Source: Berberis thunbergii (taxonomy: Eukaryota > Streptophyta > Magnoliopsida > Ranunculales > Berberidaceae). Taken from it: 64,000 nt of DNA. A model generated the notes under the pieces. It had not been told where the DNA came from. It made no database searches and saw nothing but the letters and a program-made list of their open reading frames with translations. Shown in pieces: positions 22,261 through 34,757 of this stretch (position 1 is the stretch's first letter; each line of letters begins with the position of its first letter). The position numbers and the translations under genes were made by a program. The stretch lies in contig QNQO01000674.1 in the NCBI GenBank assembly GCA_003290165.1, positions 310,001 through 374,000 on the forward strand, written 5' to 3'.

Positions 22261-22908
22261 TAAAAAGCACAAACAATTAGAAAAAAATTGAATAAAACAA
22301 CTGAAGAAAGGAGGGATGGATACAATAATTAGTTCAAGCTCAAAAGGACTTGGATTTGCTTGTGCAGAATCTACATGATCAATGTGAAATGTGTATTATT
22401 TATTACTTTTTACTACAAGTTACCCCTCCCACCCCAAATGCCGCCGGCATGGTTAGAACACTGAGCCTGTGATTCCATCTGCCACAGGCATACCACTGAG
22501 CTGGTACTCCATTGGCACAAGTTATATAAGTTGACGAAGGAATAGGTCGAACAATTCAGAAAACAAACAAGCTCTATTATGTAAAACTATGTCATTTTTA
22601 ATGAGCTAGTTGTCTAAAGGTTCCCCACCTTCTAAATGTGGACAAAAAAAATTCTCACTATAAATTGAAAAAATGGAAATACAAGTTGGAATGCATTCCA
22701 GGCTTATCTTCAGCATCACCTAACCCAATTACCCAACAACCTATTTTTCCTAATTCTTATTAAACCCAAAAGATAGCAGATAGCAGATAGCTTACCACAA
22801 TACAGATTGTGATAGAAACTGCATAGACTTGCAAAATGCAAAAATCCATACATATCAATAACTGTTCTACATCAGGCAAGAGCCAGTTTTATTAAATGGT
22901 TATTAAGT

Positions 22909-22913
22909 AATCT
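22909..22913. repeat. Target-site duplication AATCT (left copy)
   Basis: AATCT directly abuts the left LTR. The matching copy is 39909-39913. Confidence 0.9.
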
Positions 22914-23289
22914 TGATGCAGCTGATGCCTGCAATCGTTGGAACAAGAAATAAGGTCTTGATAAGAAGTTAAGATAGTTTCGGGATTCAATCAACCGAAG
23001 GCAGCGGATGCCACTCGATGCGACCAAGCCACAAGCTTGATTAAAAAGGAAGAAATACTTAACTCTAGGCAAAGTATTCTTGCAAGCAATACTTAACTCT
23101 AGGCAAAGTATTCTTAAGCAAAGTTTGACTTTCTTCTTCCATTCATCATGTTTAAATAGCTTTTACAAGAAAATGAAAAGACAGAAAATAATTCAATACA
23201 ATTTCCTAGATTTACCATTTCTTCTTCTTAGATTTATAAAACTTAAGAAACAATATTTTCCAAGACTTCATTAATATGCTCCTGCATCA
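22914..23289 (-). repeat. 3' LTR of the chromovirus (376 bp)
   Basis: Pairs with 39523-39908. It lacks about 26 bp (CACGCTACTAATCGCGGATG region) present in the other LTR and carries a local duplication of CTTAACTCTAGGCAAAGTAT. The purine-rich tract priming plus-strand synthesis is just inside, at 23290-23301. Confidence 0.93.
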
Positions 23290-23630
23290 TTCTCCTCTGC
23301 TTGAAAAGAATTTGACTGAGAATTCGAAGTCAATTCCGCCCACAGTGATTCATCAATCTTCTTGAGTTCTTGAGTTGAAATCCATGCATCTTCAGAACTA
23401 GGCTTGCCAATCCAATGGATCAAATATTGAGAGTAAGTTCCACGCCTTGTTGTAATGGTGCGCACATCCAGAATATCAATAGTTTCACGAAAAGCATTGG
23501 TGGTTGTGGCCGCAACGTAATTAGGTTCAATTGATATAAGACCTTTATCTCCATAATACGGATACAAATCACTTATATTGAAAGTTGGGCTAATTGACAA
23601 CCCTGGCGGTAACTCCACACGATAAGCATT
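23271..23630 (-). pseudogene. Chromovirus polyprotein C-terminus with chromodomain-like segment
   Basis: Last part of the pol product. It opens with VELPPGLSISPTFNISDLYP, the usual gypsy segment after integrase. It then has an aromatic/acidic chromodomain-like motif: ILDVRTITTRRGTYSQYLIH, WIGKPSSEDAWIS and the helix TQELKKIDESLW. In chromoviruses this domain steers integration toward particular chromatin. It stops at 23271, inside the LTR, so the reading frame overlaps the 3' LTR. Element C separates it from the integrase part at 35297. Removing C and one TTA copy leaves the frame continuous. Confidence 0.88.
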
Positions 23631-23632
23631 TA

Positions 23633-24240
23633 CACTACACCAAAAACCCCCATTAGCAACGGTTCTATACCGTGGGCGTAAGGCATTGTCACGGCTAAGA
23701 GCCGTGGGCTACAGAGGAGTCGCGAAATTCCTTGTAACGGCTATAAACCGTTGCTAAACATTGTAGCAACGGTTTTATGCTGAAATGGGGGAGGTGATTT
23801 TTAGCATTTAGCCACGGTTCTAAATAGTGGCAAGACCAATAGCAACGGTTTTTAGCCGTGGCCAAATTAGCCACAGTTTTAAGCCGTGACAAAGTGTAGA
23901 TATTAACAACGGTTATTAACCGTGGCTAACAACATAGCAAAGATTTTTAGCCGTGGCCAAAATAGCCACGGTTTTAAGCCGTGACAAAGTGTAGATATTA
24001 GCAACGGTTGTTAACCGTGGCTAACAACATAGCAACGATTTTTAGCCGTGGCTAACCCTGGCCACGATTTTAAGCCGTGGCTAAACAGTTAGAAATAAAC
24101 CGTGGCAAATTTGATAGCAACGGTGTTAAGCCGTGGCTAAACGTGGCCACGGTTTTAAGCCATAGCAAATGATGAAGAACGCCCACGGTTGCTAGCCGTG
24201 GCAACCTGCAACCACGGTTGTAAGCCGTTGGCAATTAAAA
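23633..24240. repeat. Left terminal and subterminal repeats of CACTA element C
   Basis: CACTACACC terminus followed by well over a dozen near-palindromic units built on GCAACGGTTTT-AGCCGTGGC and its inverse, in head-to-head and head-to-tail arrangement. Such units would form short hairpins and are expected binding sites for the element's own protein. Confidence 0.92.
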
Positions 24241-24639
24241 CAAAATTAAAAAAAAAGAAATTTGTTTTGTTGCAATTAAAAGAAATCTGTTTTGTTGCAA
24301 TTAAAACAAAAACAAAATATAAAAAAAAATTTATAATTTTTTTTTGCTGCTGCAGCAAAATCACAGCCGTGGCACCTGCAAAATCAGTCCTTACTATGGT
24401 TTGTGTCATGCCTCCGACACGAATAAGATTCCACCAAACTATATGCTAGATAAATACAAAATCAACCGTAAAAAGGAACTTGTCAAGTTTTGACGCCAAA
24501 CAAAAACATGTAAACAAATAGCACTAATGTACAATAACAGGATTAACCTGAACAAATGAAACCTTGTTATATCATGTTACGCTCGCATCTAAAACAAAAG
24601 AATTTCTCTATGTTTTTTCCAACAATACAAATCCACCTA
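24241..24639. other. AT-rich tract, no gene
   Basis: AAAATT-rich sequence with GCTGCTGCAGCAAAATCA at about 24348, also found at 11450 next to another CACTA left array. No coding signal. Confidence 0.4.
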
Positions 24640-24870
24640 GTTATAATGTAAGAAAATACATTGATGCCCTTTGGAACATGCCCCATTTCTTTCGGTAGTT
24701 GCTTGTTCAATATACTGAAAATGATGAGAATGCAACACCTGGTAGTTGCTTGTATATGGCACCGGTGATGGTTGATACAACGACACACTTTGCACCCCAG
24801 AAACAAGCAATGTATGCGCATTCTCCTGTCCAACATACTGCTGCCCGTACTGGCTCAGACCTTCAGAGCC
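24640..24870 (-). pseudogene. Unrecognised captured coding fragment
   Basis: One minus-strand frame stays open and looks like protein: GLSQYGQQYVGQENAHTLLV, SGVQSVSLYQPSPVPYTSNY, then QVLHSHHFQYIEQATTERNG. It is rich in Q, Y and S, as in low-complexity tails of RNA-binding or transcription proteins, but I cannot name it. It occupies the 3' side of the captured series in element C. Confidence 0.35.
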
Positions 24871-25164
24871 CTACAGTATAAAAATTAGTCAGTACTCAAT
24901 GGCAGACAAACATGACCTATAAAGATTGCTAATAAACCAATGACAGACAAACATGACCTATAATTGCATAGTTATTGAAACAAGACAACATAGATACTCT
25001 TTAAGTGCTTTATTGCATATAATATGGACCTGGGTGTAACAATAAGTTGTAGCAAAAGCACAAGTAGAAGAATCATCATCAACAACATATAGGTTTCATG
25101 CTGAAAAAAAATTTCTACTAGACCAAATTATATGCTCTTAGGGCCCAAGACCAATTACTTACCA
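24871..25164. other. No recognisable gene
   Basis: AT-rich. Contains a short direct repeat (CAATG-CAGACAAACATGACCTAT at about 24898-24920 and 24939-24961). Otherwise intron-like spacer between captured pieces. Confidence 0.35.
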
Positions 25165-26160
25165 GCTTGTTCTCCACAAACACCAGTGCATGACAAGTAG
25201 CAAGAATTTCCATTGTACGGACAGAGACTTTACTCATGTCTGATTCTATATTCACTTCATCAGATTCTATATTCATTTTATCAGAGAGCCCAACAACTCC
25301 ACGGAACTCCTAAAAAACATTGCCATATATCCATTACATCCATCACAGTATATATCATCAATTACATAAGCTAAAACTTGATCATGTGACATCATAACAT
25401 ACCATGTCGTCCGATGTAAGAGTCCTAGTCTTATCAAAACAACATTTGTCCACCTGAAGGGAAAAAAATGTTAACATGAGCTAAAACAACTTCTCGCTAG
25501 ACTTTCTCGATCACGAAGGCTTTTTTTCTTCCATCAATTCAAAGCAAATTAGCCATTGATACACAAAAGAACTAAAGGAACTTGTAGGAGTACATGTAAT
25601 AATTAAACACCAATATAACAATGACAAGGGAATGAATATTCTGTCCGACACAGGTGTGAGGTGCCAGATACGTCAACCCACAAATCCACCAATACAGGCA
25701 CCATTACTACATTAGATAATTATTTTTTCAGTTATAACTTCAATTTTTTCATCATATTGATTCCGGTTATAAGTTTACTAGCTTGCTAAACTGAATATAT
25801 GTACAAAGAATTGAAACCTATGAATGATGATGCAGGAAAAAGAGTACTTTGTGCGAATGTTAGAAAGGTGTGACAGTTACCAAAGGCTCTTAAATTGAAT
25901 CATAAATGTCGGTTAGAAAGGTTGACATGAGTTGATTTCCATGAGGAGGATCTCCATGGCGAGGAGCCACACACACATATATGTATATATTCAAGCGCAC
26001 ATAAATATTTCAAATAAATACTATGGACACTAACCTTCACATATGGAATGACTTGGAGAACAGCAGAAGTCTGCTGCAACATTTCTAAGTAGTCCCCTCC
26101 AACACAAAGATCATGGGAGTCGGATAAAGCTTCAACACGCTCTCACTGTAATGATAAATA
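25165..26160 (-). pseudogene. P5A-type ATPase (PDR2/MIA-like) fragments in scrambled order
   Basis: Three minus-strand pieces of an endoplasmic-reticulum P5A ATPase. In transcription order they are SHDLCVGGDYLEMLQQTSAV with LQVIPYVKV (26035-26160); then VDKCCFDKTRTLTSDDM (about 25398-25455); then EFRGVVGLSDKMN and MSKVSVRTMEILATCHALVF with VENKLV (about 25165-25310). The second holds the phosphorylation motif with DKTGT changed to DKTRT. In the intact protein the first piece lies well downstream of the other two, so the fragments are rearranged. The extra repeat NIESDEVNIESD is a small internal duplication. The piece cannot hydrolyse ATP. Confidence 0.8.
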
Positions 26161-26440
26161 CCCCAAAGGTATAAATAGTGCAAGCAAAAACAGAAATATC
26201 TGGTGGGGAAATTGTGAATTAGTTGTTGTACTGCAAAGCTTCATTCTAAGGAAGCCCAGATGGTAATGACATACATTCTCAGAGATTTTCCATTTTAGAA
26301 ACTACCAGACTAACAGTTAAGGGATGCTTTCATTACATTCACCAAGCCAGAGTGTCGAACACACTGCCCTGGTTGGACATCAAAATCCAGGGCATGTCCT
26401 TTTTTTTATTTTTTGAAAGCCAAGGCAAAAACTAAAAGCA
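26161..26440. other. No recognisable gene
   Basis: AT-rich spacer with no assigned coding or repeat content. Confidence 0.3.
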
Positions 26441-26639
26441 ATGAAAATACAAAACTTAAAGCAATCAACTGAAATCAGCTCACAGTCAGTTCCCAGCAAC
26501 CCGGACAACACCAGCAATCTCTCAACCGTAGAACACGCAGCACACGCGCTTTTCTACGACAAATCAAGTTACACTGGACTGCCCAGATCAACCGGTATAC
26601 ACACGCTCCAACCGCATGTCGCCACATCTCAGCATGTCA

Positions 26640-26765
26640 ACGCTGCGACAGACAGCAGCAATGCGTCCAGCAGCAACAGCAAAGCAGCGTAGCAGCAGCA
26701 GCAGTAACACAAAAAGCGTAGCAGCAGCAGCATCAACGCAGCCGCAGCAACAGTAGCACAGCAAC
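26640..26765. repeat. CAG/CAA-type trinucleotide-rich tract
   Basis: Imperfect GCAGCAGCAGCAG and AGCAGCAACAGCAAAGCAGC runs. Open frames across it are explained by the simple repeat. Confidence 0.7.
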
Positions 26766-26920
26766 ACGGCCCCAATGCCAGACTCCGCCTGAAACATCAG
26801 CAGAAAAAAAAATAGATGCACTCTGTTTTGCGAGTATGTTGCTAAGTTTAAAAGAGCAATGCTTTTACTCCATTCCTTGTTAACAGTAAAATATGTTTTT
26901 ACTTCATTCCTCGGTGCTAC

Positions 26921-27091
26921 TCAGCAACATACTTTTTAGCTCTGCTAAAGATAATCTTGCGGTTCTCAGCATTCTTCTTCTTAGAAGCCTCTGTTTCCTG
27001 CTTCTTCACAAGTGCCCACTCTTCAGCCCTCTTCTGCTTCTTCAAGAAGGACCTCGGGAACGACGGAGTCTACCTTCATGTCCTCACCCAT
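26921..27091 (-). pseudogene. Ribosomal protein L7 (uL30) N-terminal fragment
   Basis: Minus strand, starting at ATG 27091 with [12 protein letters not shown]. After a one-base shift it continues [20 protein letters not shown] and [20 protein letters not shown]. This is the basic N-terminal extension of plant cytosolic large-subunit protein L7 (MGEE-VKVVVPESVLKKQKR-EEWALEKKQ in relatives). It stops (TAG) where a downstream exon should begin. L7 binds 25S rRNA in the 60S subunit; only the first exon or so was captured. The native start codon was carried along, so a chimeric transcript could initiate here. Confidence 0.82.
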
Positions 27092-28186
27092 CTCTCCCCC
27101 TCACTGCACAACAAATTCAAAACATCAGTAATTGAATCAATAAACAACTAAACCATTGTTTGAGATCCTCTACAGTGTTACAAACAAATGGGTCAATAAA
27201 ACCCTCAATGGGGCTAAACCAAAACAACCAAACCTTACAAATAGCTCCACAAATCATAAATTGGGGTACTTTTAAGAAGGTAAATCAAACCCATCAAACA
27301 CTCAAATACTGCATCACATGTTCAACCCCGAACCCAAAATTGGATACTTTTTACACTAGGGATGAAGAAATCAAACAAATGGGTATTCAAAAACAGCCAT
27401 TACAAATCAAAACAAAAATCAAGTTCTTAATTTGGACTGAAGCTTCAGAATAAAGTATAGAGCCAAGCAAAGCTATGCACCTTCACAAGTACTTGCCACA
27501 ATTACCTGCAATTGTCAACCAAGCAAAGTTAGCTTTTATAGCTTGACAAGAAGCTCAAACCAATCATGCATTCGAAGAAAAACAAATGTTGGAAAAAATA
27601 AGTTTTGTTAGTTATAAAAACAAATGCTGGAAAAACAATGCAAGAAAGAACTTTCCCACCTTTGCTGCTTCAGCTCTGACGACAATCAGAACCAGAACTA
27701 ATTTTTTGTGTTGTTCTCATTTTACTGATATCCTAGTCTGAACTCTTGAATGGAGGATTTGGTTATGTCCAAATTCAACTTCTGAGCCGATCACTCGCCT
27801 GGGTGCTGCAAATTCTTCAATCGCCAACAAAAAAACTCTGACCCTATCTTCCACCAATACACACAATACAAGAAAAGAACACCTTATAATCCTAGATGTC
27901 TGGCTCTGCAGTGGGCCTCTATTTTGCATGCTATCTCGAATAGTAGAGATATGTCTGAGAAAATTTCCGGACTCATTTACACTTGGTGCACTATGAGATA
28001 TTTTTCCTTTCAGATTTGCTGTATTGTGTTCTGTTTGGTATTGCATTCATTCATTAATTCCTTTTTTCCATCACCAAAGTGTAAATGTAAAAAGTTTCCA
28101 CTTATCAAGCAATTGTCGAATTTGGATACTCTTAAGAAAGCTACTGACCTAGTTTACTGCAAAAGTAAAATGTAAATCTCAAAAAG
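27092..28186. other. No recognisable gene
   Basis: A-rich sequence with chance ORFs (27160-27453 plus; 27717-28046 minus). The second has some protein-like texture (IEEFAAPRRVIGSEVEFGHN) but no family I can name. Confidence 0.3.
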
Positions 28187-29486
28187 CTACTGACCTAGAT
28201 TAAACCAACATATTACCTGATTTTTTCCCTGCCTCATGTCCTCCATGTTTAATGGCCTGAGAGAAATTGTTTTACCCTCATTGTTAGTATCTGACACCTC
28301 TTCTGAACTCTGTCCCTCATCGCCTCTCTTCTTTCTCTCCTGCAAAGAGAAATGAATTGAGAAACATACAAACAATTAAAAGGTTAAGATGATCAAGAAT
28401 GATATTGCTGCTATCAAGCACAAATGGTGTTTTGCGTGTACAAGGAGGATGACCTGAAATAGTGACAAGAAAGATATAAAAAATGAAAAAAATACTTACC
28501 AATTCCTTTACTCTCTCTTGCTGTATAAGTTCTCGGACAGGACGATAGGCTACCGTCGTGCACAGATTCTGTTTCAAGAATTTGTCCATCCAATTTAATT
28601 GCAGCTAAACAAACAAAATGTCATGAAATGCTTTGAAGAAGATACAGACCTTAAGGTCAAAAGGTCAAAAGGTCTGTTTGTTGCAGCAAGAACAAGAATA
28701 CGCTCACCAGGCTTTGTTGCCCATCCCAGTGTGTCATGAACTCATTCTTGATCTTTCTCATGGCCTCATGCTCGCCAACTCTAGTTCTCTGCCCAAGCAT
28801 GCTATCGACCTCATCCACAAAAATAATTGTTGGAGAGACCTTTGCTGCAAGGGTAAATAAAGCTCTAACATTCTTTCATCCTCTCCAAACCATTTTGAAG
28901 TGATGGTGGACATGGAAACATTTATGAAACTTGCCCCTACCATTTTCATCCTCTCACTGATATTAACTTATTAGACAATGCCACACACTAGTGTTTATTT
29001 TGTGATAATCAGAGAAGATTTTAATACTCTTTCATTGTTTATCTTATAGTTTATCTTACAGTTTCTTTATTGCTGCAGCCATATTTGCTTTGTATCGGTA
29101 GGAAGCCAATGACAAAATCCAAAAAAGCATTTAGGGAGGATAAGGAGTAAGCATTTAGGCAGGGTAAGTAGAAGATTGTGTCTACTAACCTTGAGGGAAA
29201 AGTCGGTTGCATCTAATAACAACAGCTTGGCTTCAAAATAATGTGCTAAAGCTTTGGCAAGCATTTGTTGGTACATCTCTTTGCCAATCAAAAAAATGCC
29301 AATTAGGATGACAACCAAATGATGAATGAATGCAAACTTCCAACATATCAAACAGATCACATGTAAGAAGCAACTTACCAGCAGGGCCTGAGAGCAATAT
29401 CGAACGACTTGCAGTGATAAATTTCGGGTGTACTTGGAGAACTCAGCTTGCTTCAAATGAACAAATGCAGCACTTGTCAATAACAC
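28187..29486 (-). pseudogene. AAA-type ATPase (DAA1/Msp1-related) fragment, several exons
   Basis: Minus-strand exons of a plant AAA ATPase in native order. At about 29486-29200: TSAAFVHLKQAEFSKYTRNL, then KEMYQQMLAKALAHYFEAKL with LLLDATDFSLK. At about 28740-28949: INVSMSTITSKWFGEDE, then after a one-base shift the Walker B region TIIFVDEVDSMLGQRTRVGE and KIKNEFMTHWDG, followed by ERILVLAATNRPFDL. At 28500-28580: LCTTVAYRPVRELIQQERVK. At 28200-28345: ISLRPLNMEDMRQGKNQ. The exons for the arginine-finger stretch between 28640 and 28580 are missing. The Walker A exon is not seen. Frameshifts and the deletion make it non-functional. Confidence 0.88.
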
Positions 29487-30314
29487 CCGTGTCAGTAAGA
29501 AAGACCCATTTTGTGCTTCCCGATAAACAAATATCCTAGACCTTCAAATGGGATTGTCGAAGCTAAATCCATGATAAACCAGGTTGACAAGTACCTGGAA
29601 CATGCATTTGAAATTTATTTATCAAGCAAAGATGAGGCCTAGTGTTTGAGATAGGTGGGCATCATAAGAGTGCTTACTACAAGTAGAAAAGCTATGCAGA
29701 AAAAACATTGATGATCTTAATTAGCTGGGGCTCGTGATATGAACACATAAGGAATGCTCTTAAGTCTCAATATTGTAATGAAAATGAGACAAGAAAATAA
29801 TTAAAACTGCAAATGCAAACTTCACAAAAAGCAATCAAGCAATGAGAGTCTTAAATATTTATATTGATCATAAATAAACATTAAAAAGTAAATATAGTCA
29901 GAAAATTCACCATTAGACTCTTGATTTTTGGGTGTTTTTGTGTAGAAAATAGAACTCCTGTATAAAGAAAGACATCATAATCAATATCAAAAGCAATAGA
30001 CATAAATATGAGAACAAAGCAAACTGTAGTATATGCACCATAACATCAAAGATGAACTAAGGTCATACCAATTGTTGCGAATGTGAATTCAAATAGAAGA
30101 AACAATGTTTCAAATGGGATGAGGCAAGCAATAGTCATTTTGTGGTTAAGTCTATAGATACTTGCACTTAAGCTTCAGCTAGTTACCTTAAAATGAACAA
30201 TCACGTGCCCGTAGTTACTCAGCTCCTCTTTTGCTGCCACCATTACATTGCTTCCAACATAATTGTAACTATCAATCATCAAGTTCCACATGAGTTCTAC
30301 ACCATACGAAGAAA
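29487..30314. other. No recognisable gene
   Basis: AT-rich spacer between the AAA ATPase piece and the transposon gene. Nothing supportable found. Confidence 0.3.
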
Positions 30315-31868
30315 TCACCAACGTCCAAATCCCCATCTTGTCTCCTTTGGATCACTTTTGTAAAGTTTCACCCCAGTCCTGAATTTGAAGCATAAGGAAA
30401 GTCTGATCTCTGTTGCAGGGTTCAATGATCCATGACAAGCGCAAGAGAATTGATGGATAGGATCTACAACCTCTAATACTATCGCAATGGCATTCCTTTC
30501 CCAATCACAAACTTTGTATCTCCTTGACACTGAAGGAACAGGATTGCTTGGAGAAGGAAACCTCGCAACACCTTGAGAAGATGATGGTAATGGAGATGGA
30601 GGTAATGGATTTTCTGGTTGCCTTGTCGATTGTGCACGGGATGACGGTGTATCTTCAGTTATGTGAACAACTCCTTGTATTCCCTCACATGTTGATGGTC
30701 TTACATAAGTTCCACTTTCAAGTCTCTCTCGTATCCATCTAACATTTTCTTCCAATCTTTCATATTTTTCTTCCCTTTTTTTTGCTTCCAATGTTTTTTC
30801 CAATAGCAATGAACGAGCGAGAAGTACAACATCATACTTCCTTTTAGAGACAGTGGTTCCAACACAACGAGTACGTCCCCTCGCTTCTTGGCCAAACACT
30901 TGGCTTAGAGGATCATCATCAATAGTGAGGTCAGTGGTACCCTGAGTTGAAGATTATTGCAAGGCAACTTTTTTTGCTTTAACTTGTTCCTTCAAAAGAA
31001 TGAAAAATAAAATAAATCAGGACACAAATAATATTCAAACAACTACAAAGTAAATCAATAATTGGGTATAAAGACATCATTGGGCACATACCATATATTG
31101 TTCAGAACCATGCGTAGGTTTTCCATCCTTTCTAGTGTGACATGCAATCCATATGTCAGTGCGTGTGACTGGTTCCCCATCAGGGTTCTTCTCAACCTAT
31201 ATACTTGAAAGATTAGTCTCATCCTATATAGTTAAATGGTATATAATATTGTACTAGTAGCTAGAAACTCAATTACCATTTCATATTCTACTTCTGCAGC
31301 ACTCTTTTGGCCACCCCCCATACATACTTTGAAGCCTTTTTGTTTTTTGCATTTTGGGCTCTAATTGCCTTCGCTTCAGGGGTTCTCTCATAGCGAACAA
31401 ACTCCTTCCAATCCTCCTCTCTTACACCATTTGGAACATGTTTCTCTTGTTCCTCAGTGGTAGGATACTTATCCAAATAATTCTTCCTAAGATCTGCCTT
31501 GAACCTTCTATAATATTCAGGCATTTTCAAATGCACATAATTTGGGATGTCATATTCACGCTGCAAATAAGCCATTGAGATATAAGTTGAAAATAAAATA
31601 AGACATTATGAAAATCAATGATGTAAAATCTCACCTTGAGGCCATTCCACACATCCTCTTTGTAGTTGTCAGTAACATGGTGCCAACCCTTGAATTTGAT
31701 GGGCACAAGGGTTTCAACAAGTTTTCCAATGTTTTTATTGAAATTTCTAGCACCAGGTCCAACTGCTAAACTGTGGATGTTGAGCTGTATGGTCTGTTTA
31801 ACTTCAATGTCATCATTTGTAGATCTAGTGACATCAATGGTGGAGAGATTGCCGCGAGTACTATCCAT
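30315..31868 (-). pseudogene. Transposase_24-like (Ptta/En/Spm) CACTA protein gene, broken
   Basis: Minus-strand gene with introns. Exon 1 (31635-31868, ATG at 31868, GTGAGA donor) holds GARNFNKNIGKLVETLVPIK and FKGWHHVTDNYKEDVWN. Exon 2 (from 31560) has PEYYRRFKADLRKNYLDKYP, GVREEDWKEFVRYERTPEAK and ends in a G-run at 31314-31319, where the frame shifts before GGQKSAAEVEYEM. Exon 3 (about 31090-31197) reads TRTDIWIACHTRKDGKPTHG. The last exon (to 30315) has a coiled-coil (KKREEKYERLEENVRWIRER) and a proline/serine-rich tail. This matches the plant transposase Ptta/En/Spm family, a DNA-binding accessory protein rather than the DDE enzyme. The frameshift probably inactivates it. Confidence 0.8.
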
Positions 31869-34540
31869 TTCTATAAATGACAGTATAGATATTAACAATT
31901 ATCAAATAAAAGAAATAAGAATCAACTATATACACCACATTTATAGATAATTTCCTTCCACAACATATCACCACAAATAGATTTTTATAAAGCATTGGAA
32001 AAGCCAATCTGAATACATAGCTACAAAGCTTCCCTTTCATATCCTTTAATTAAACATGCTGCGAAGCATTTTTCGAATTTTCCAGCATTTAAAAACAAAT
32101 TAGTAAAGTTAACAAGTGCAAAATACACCTCCATTCACAAATAGTCTGAATATGATGAGCATTAATCCACCATTCATATCCTTTAATTAAACATGTTGCG
32201 AAGAAAAATAAATAACCCCAAACACATGGAAATTGCGACGTGGCAGACCAAATTTCTCTCTACAACCCAAATTTCTTTGCACTAAAACCAAATGAATGGT
32301 ACGTCAAAAAAGAAGCCCATTCGTTCACATGGTATTTGAATCCTCTCAGTCTCAGCTGCCAGTTCACCCATGAGAAATTCCGTGCTTAATTAGGCCATGA
32401 AGGGAGCACACTTTTCAAAGTTTTGTTAGGGCATCAGGTAGGGATGTTCAATTTTACTACAACTACTCAATATAAAACTGTTCATCTAAAGATAATCAAC
32501 AAAGATTGACTTTTTTTACTATGCAATTATTTTCTCTAGTCAAACAAAAATTGTGACATAATGAAATCTAATGCAACAAAAGTGCTAGTAGGTTTAATCA
32601 GGTAAGAAAAACTAAAGCGGAGGTGTAGCAACTTCCACCAAACATAAGCATATATGTTATTGTATAATGGAGTAGAGGTAAAAAGTGCTAATAGAAGTTT
32701 TCAATTTCAAACTCCACAAAAAAACACAACGATTTATGATTGATCCCCTCAGCTGTTGAAAGTGAAAGATTTACAGATCTCTAATGGAGTTGACCAGCTT
32801 ATTATTCTCTAATGGAGAAATCAGGGTATGGAAGAGATGGGATTTATAGATCTCTTCGACCCCAATTGGTTTTCCCCACTGATCCCAATCTTTCCATGAT
32901 TGATCTTCTTTTCAGAAACTCCAATTCCTATTCTAAATTATAATACATATATACATTTACTCTTTTTAAGGAGAGAAAGATGCATGAAATCGATTTGAAG
33001 GCCACCAAACATTCACTTTCAAGAAGAATTCAATTTTCAAACAAAATGCTCATTGTAACTCAGATATGGTTGTTGAGGTCCGAAAATGGATTAGTTAACA
33101 AGAACTGTCCAAGTGGACTCACATAACTCAACACCATTTAGTAGAACAATTGGCACAATATGTTAAATCTTTGATTTGAGATTTTCAGCGGTAGATTTCA
33201 TATCTAGTTGTAGAAGAGAGTAGAGATAGTCTGGTATACAAAGAAATCAGAAAATCAAATCGCCAGTATGCAATTGGAAGAAACAAGATTCTTTCCACAA
33301 AATAAACTTTTACTTGAATGAAAGAGCAGCACAATTCTTGCACAAATACGATATGGTACTGTAATTCTAGAACTTAGAAAAATGGAGCCTTTTGTTAAAC
33401 AAGATTGTCGAATTACTCATTGTAACCAGAGAATGAACTAAATGAATATACCTGGTCAAATTTAACACTTCTAAGTCTTTGTAATTGTCAGAAATTACAT
33501 CCAAACTTGCATCTGAGATATTCTGCAATAGCAAGAACAATGTAAATCATATACAAGGAGAAAATATGCATGATGTCAAACTTGAACATTGAAAGTAAGG
33601 ATATGAGCAAACAATCTTATTACTACAAAAGAAAGTAAATGAAAACTTAAAATCTGTATTCCATAGTCGATTCCTTGATTAAGAGATCAAAAGGAATCTC
33701 TAAGTTGAAGCTTGAGAGTGAAGACTGATATTGAGAGAAATAGTTTGATTTTTAGGTGTAATATGGGTAATTTTGGTAGTTGAATTTATCCAGTGGGGAT
33801 ATTTTGAGAATCACGAAAAAGACCACGTCTATGTTGGACTGGTTATTAATGGGAAGTCTTTTGAGATTTTGTATGGTGCAATGAGGTTTCATCTTTTCGA
33901 ATATTCTTAATCATTTAACATAACAAAAATATTACCATGACATCTTAATTGTCTTAATCATTTTTTATAACACCAAAACTATTCAGTAATTAGTCATAGA
34001 AACCAAAGTTTATCTTTCACATGTAATGTTTAGTTTTGTTTGTTGGCTAGCTGATCTTCTCAATCACTGTACTCTCCTTTTCAATAATATTTCTGTTGTT
34101 TTATGGATTTAAAAAAAAAATAATAAAGTTTATCTTGGATATGGCTGTATATGTGAGGTATTTTTACATATTATAAATAGCTAATAGCCGTTATTTCATT
34201 CTCTCATTGCCATGCTCTTTTCCGAGTACTAGAATATTTCTCTCTGCCTTATTTATCAATGTACAACCGAATCATTTCATATTTCTAGTCCAATACAAAC
34301 ATCTGACTTTACACACACTGCATGATATTGTTTCCAAGTGATACGATTTGATACTTGTAAAAGGTTAACTAATCTCTTTTGAGATAAATTTCTGTAAGTT
34401 ATTGTCCAAAAAACAAAAGTGAATTGCAAGCTTGTAATAACGTTTTTCTTAAATGGGAACAAATAAAAGGAGTTAACCTAATTTCATCCTAAATAAAAGA
34501 GAACCCTGATGAACCCTAATTTCATCATAAATAAAAGAGA
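31869..34540. other. Non-coding upstream region of the element C gene
   Basis: About 2.7 kb of AT-rich sequence with no coding or RNA signal. It contains a repeated phrase (TTCATATCCTTTAATTAAACATG at about 32036 and 32172). In minus-strand sense it lies between the putative leader at the right end and the first coding exon. Confidence 0.4.
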
Positions 34541-34680
34541 GAGAGAGAGAGCACCTGTTCGGTTGCAGTGGCTGATCAATTTGAAGTCGAGGGAAGTCGA
34601 TTGAAGTCGAGGGAAGTCGAGGGAGAAGCAGGGAAGTCGAGGGAGGAGCAGGGAAGTCGAGGGAGGGAGCAGGGAAGGAG
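34540..34680. repeat. GA dinucleotide run and GAAGTCGAGGGA minisatellite
   Basis: A (GA)n run at about 34538-34552 is followed by imperfect repeats of GAAGTCGAGGGA and AGCAGGGAAGTCGAGGGAGG. On the minus strand this is a pyrimidine-rich tract downstream of the motif at 34758. Confidence 0.8.
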
Positions 34681-34757
34681 ACGATGTCGAGTGGAGGGTT
34701 TGTGGAGGGGAGCTTGGATTTTGTCGATGGAAGTCGAATGGAGGGAAGTCGAATGGA

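Noticed and set aside
22086..22325. A small membrane-protein gene
   Set aside because: The hydrophobic run is an H+-ATPase membrane exon; the surrounding residues are intron translated through.
23655..24240. CRISPR-like or riboswitch-like array
   Set aside because: The near-palindromic units vary, are not evenly spaced, and sit exactly at a CACTA terminus, mirrored at the other end of the element.
26588..26821. Cysteine/leucine-rich secreted protein
   Set aside because: It is the reverse strand of a CAG/CAA simple repeat.
28758..28949. Independent small protein gene
   Set aside because: It is the AAA ATPase exon read partly in the wrong frame after a one-base deletion.
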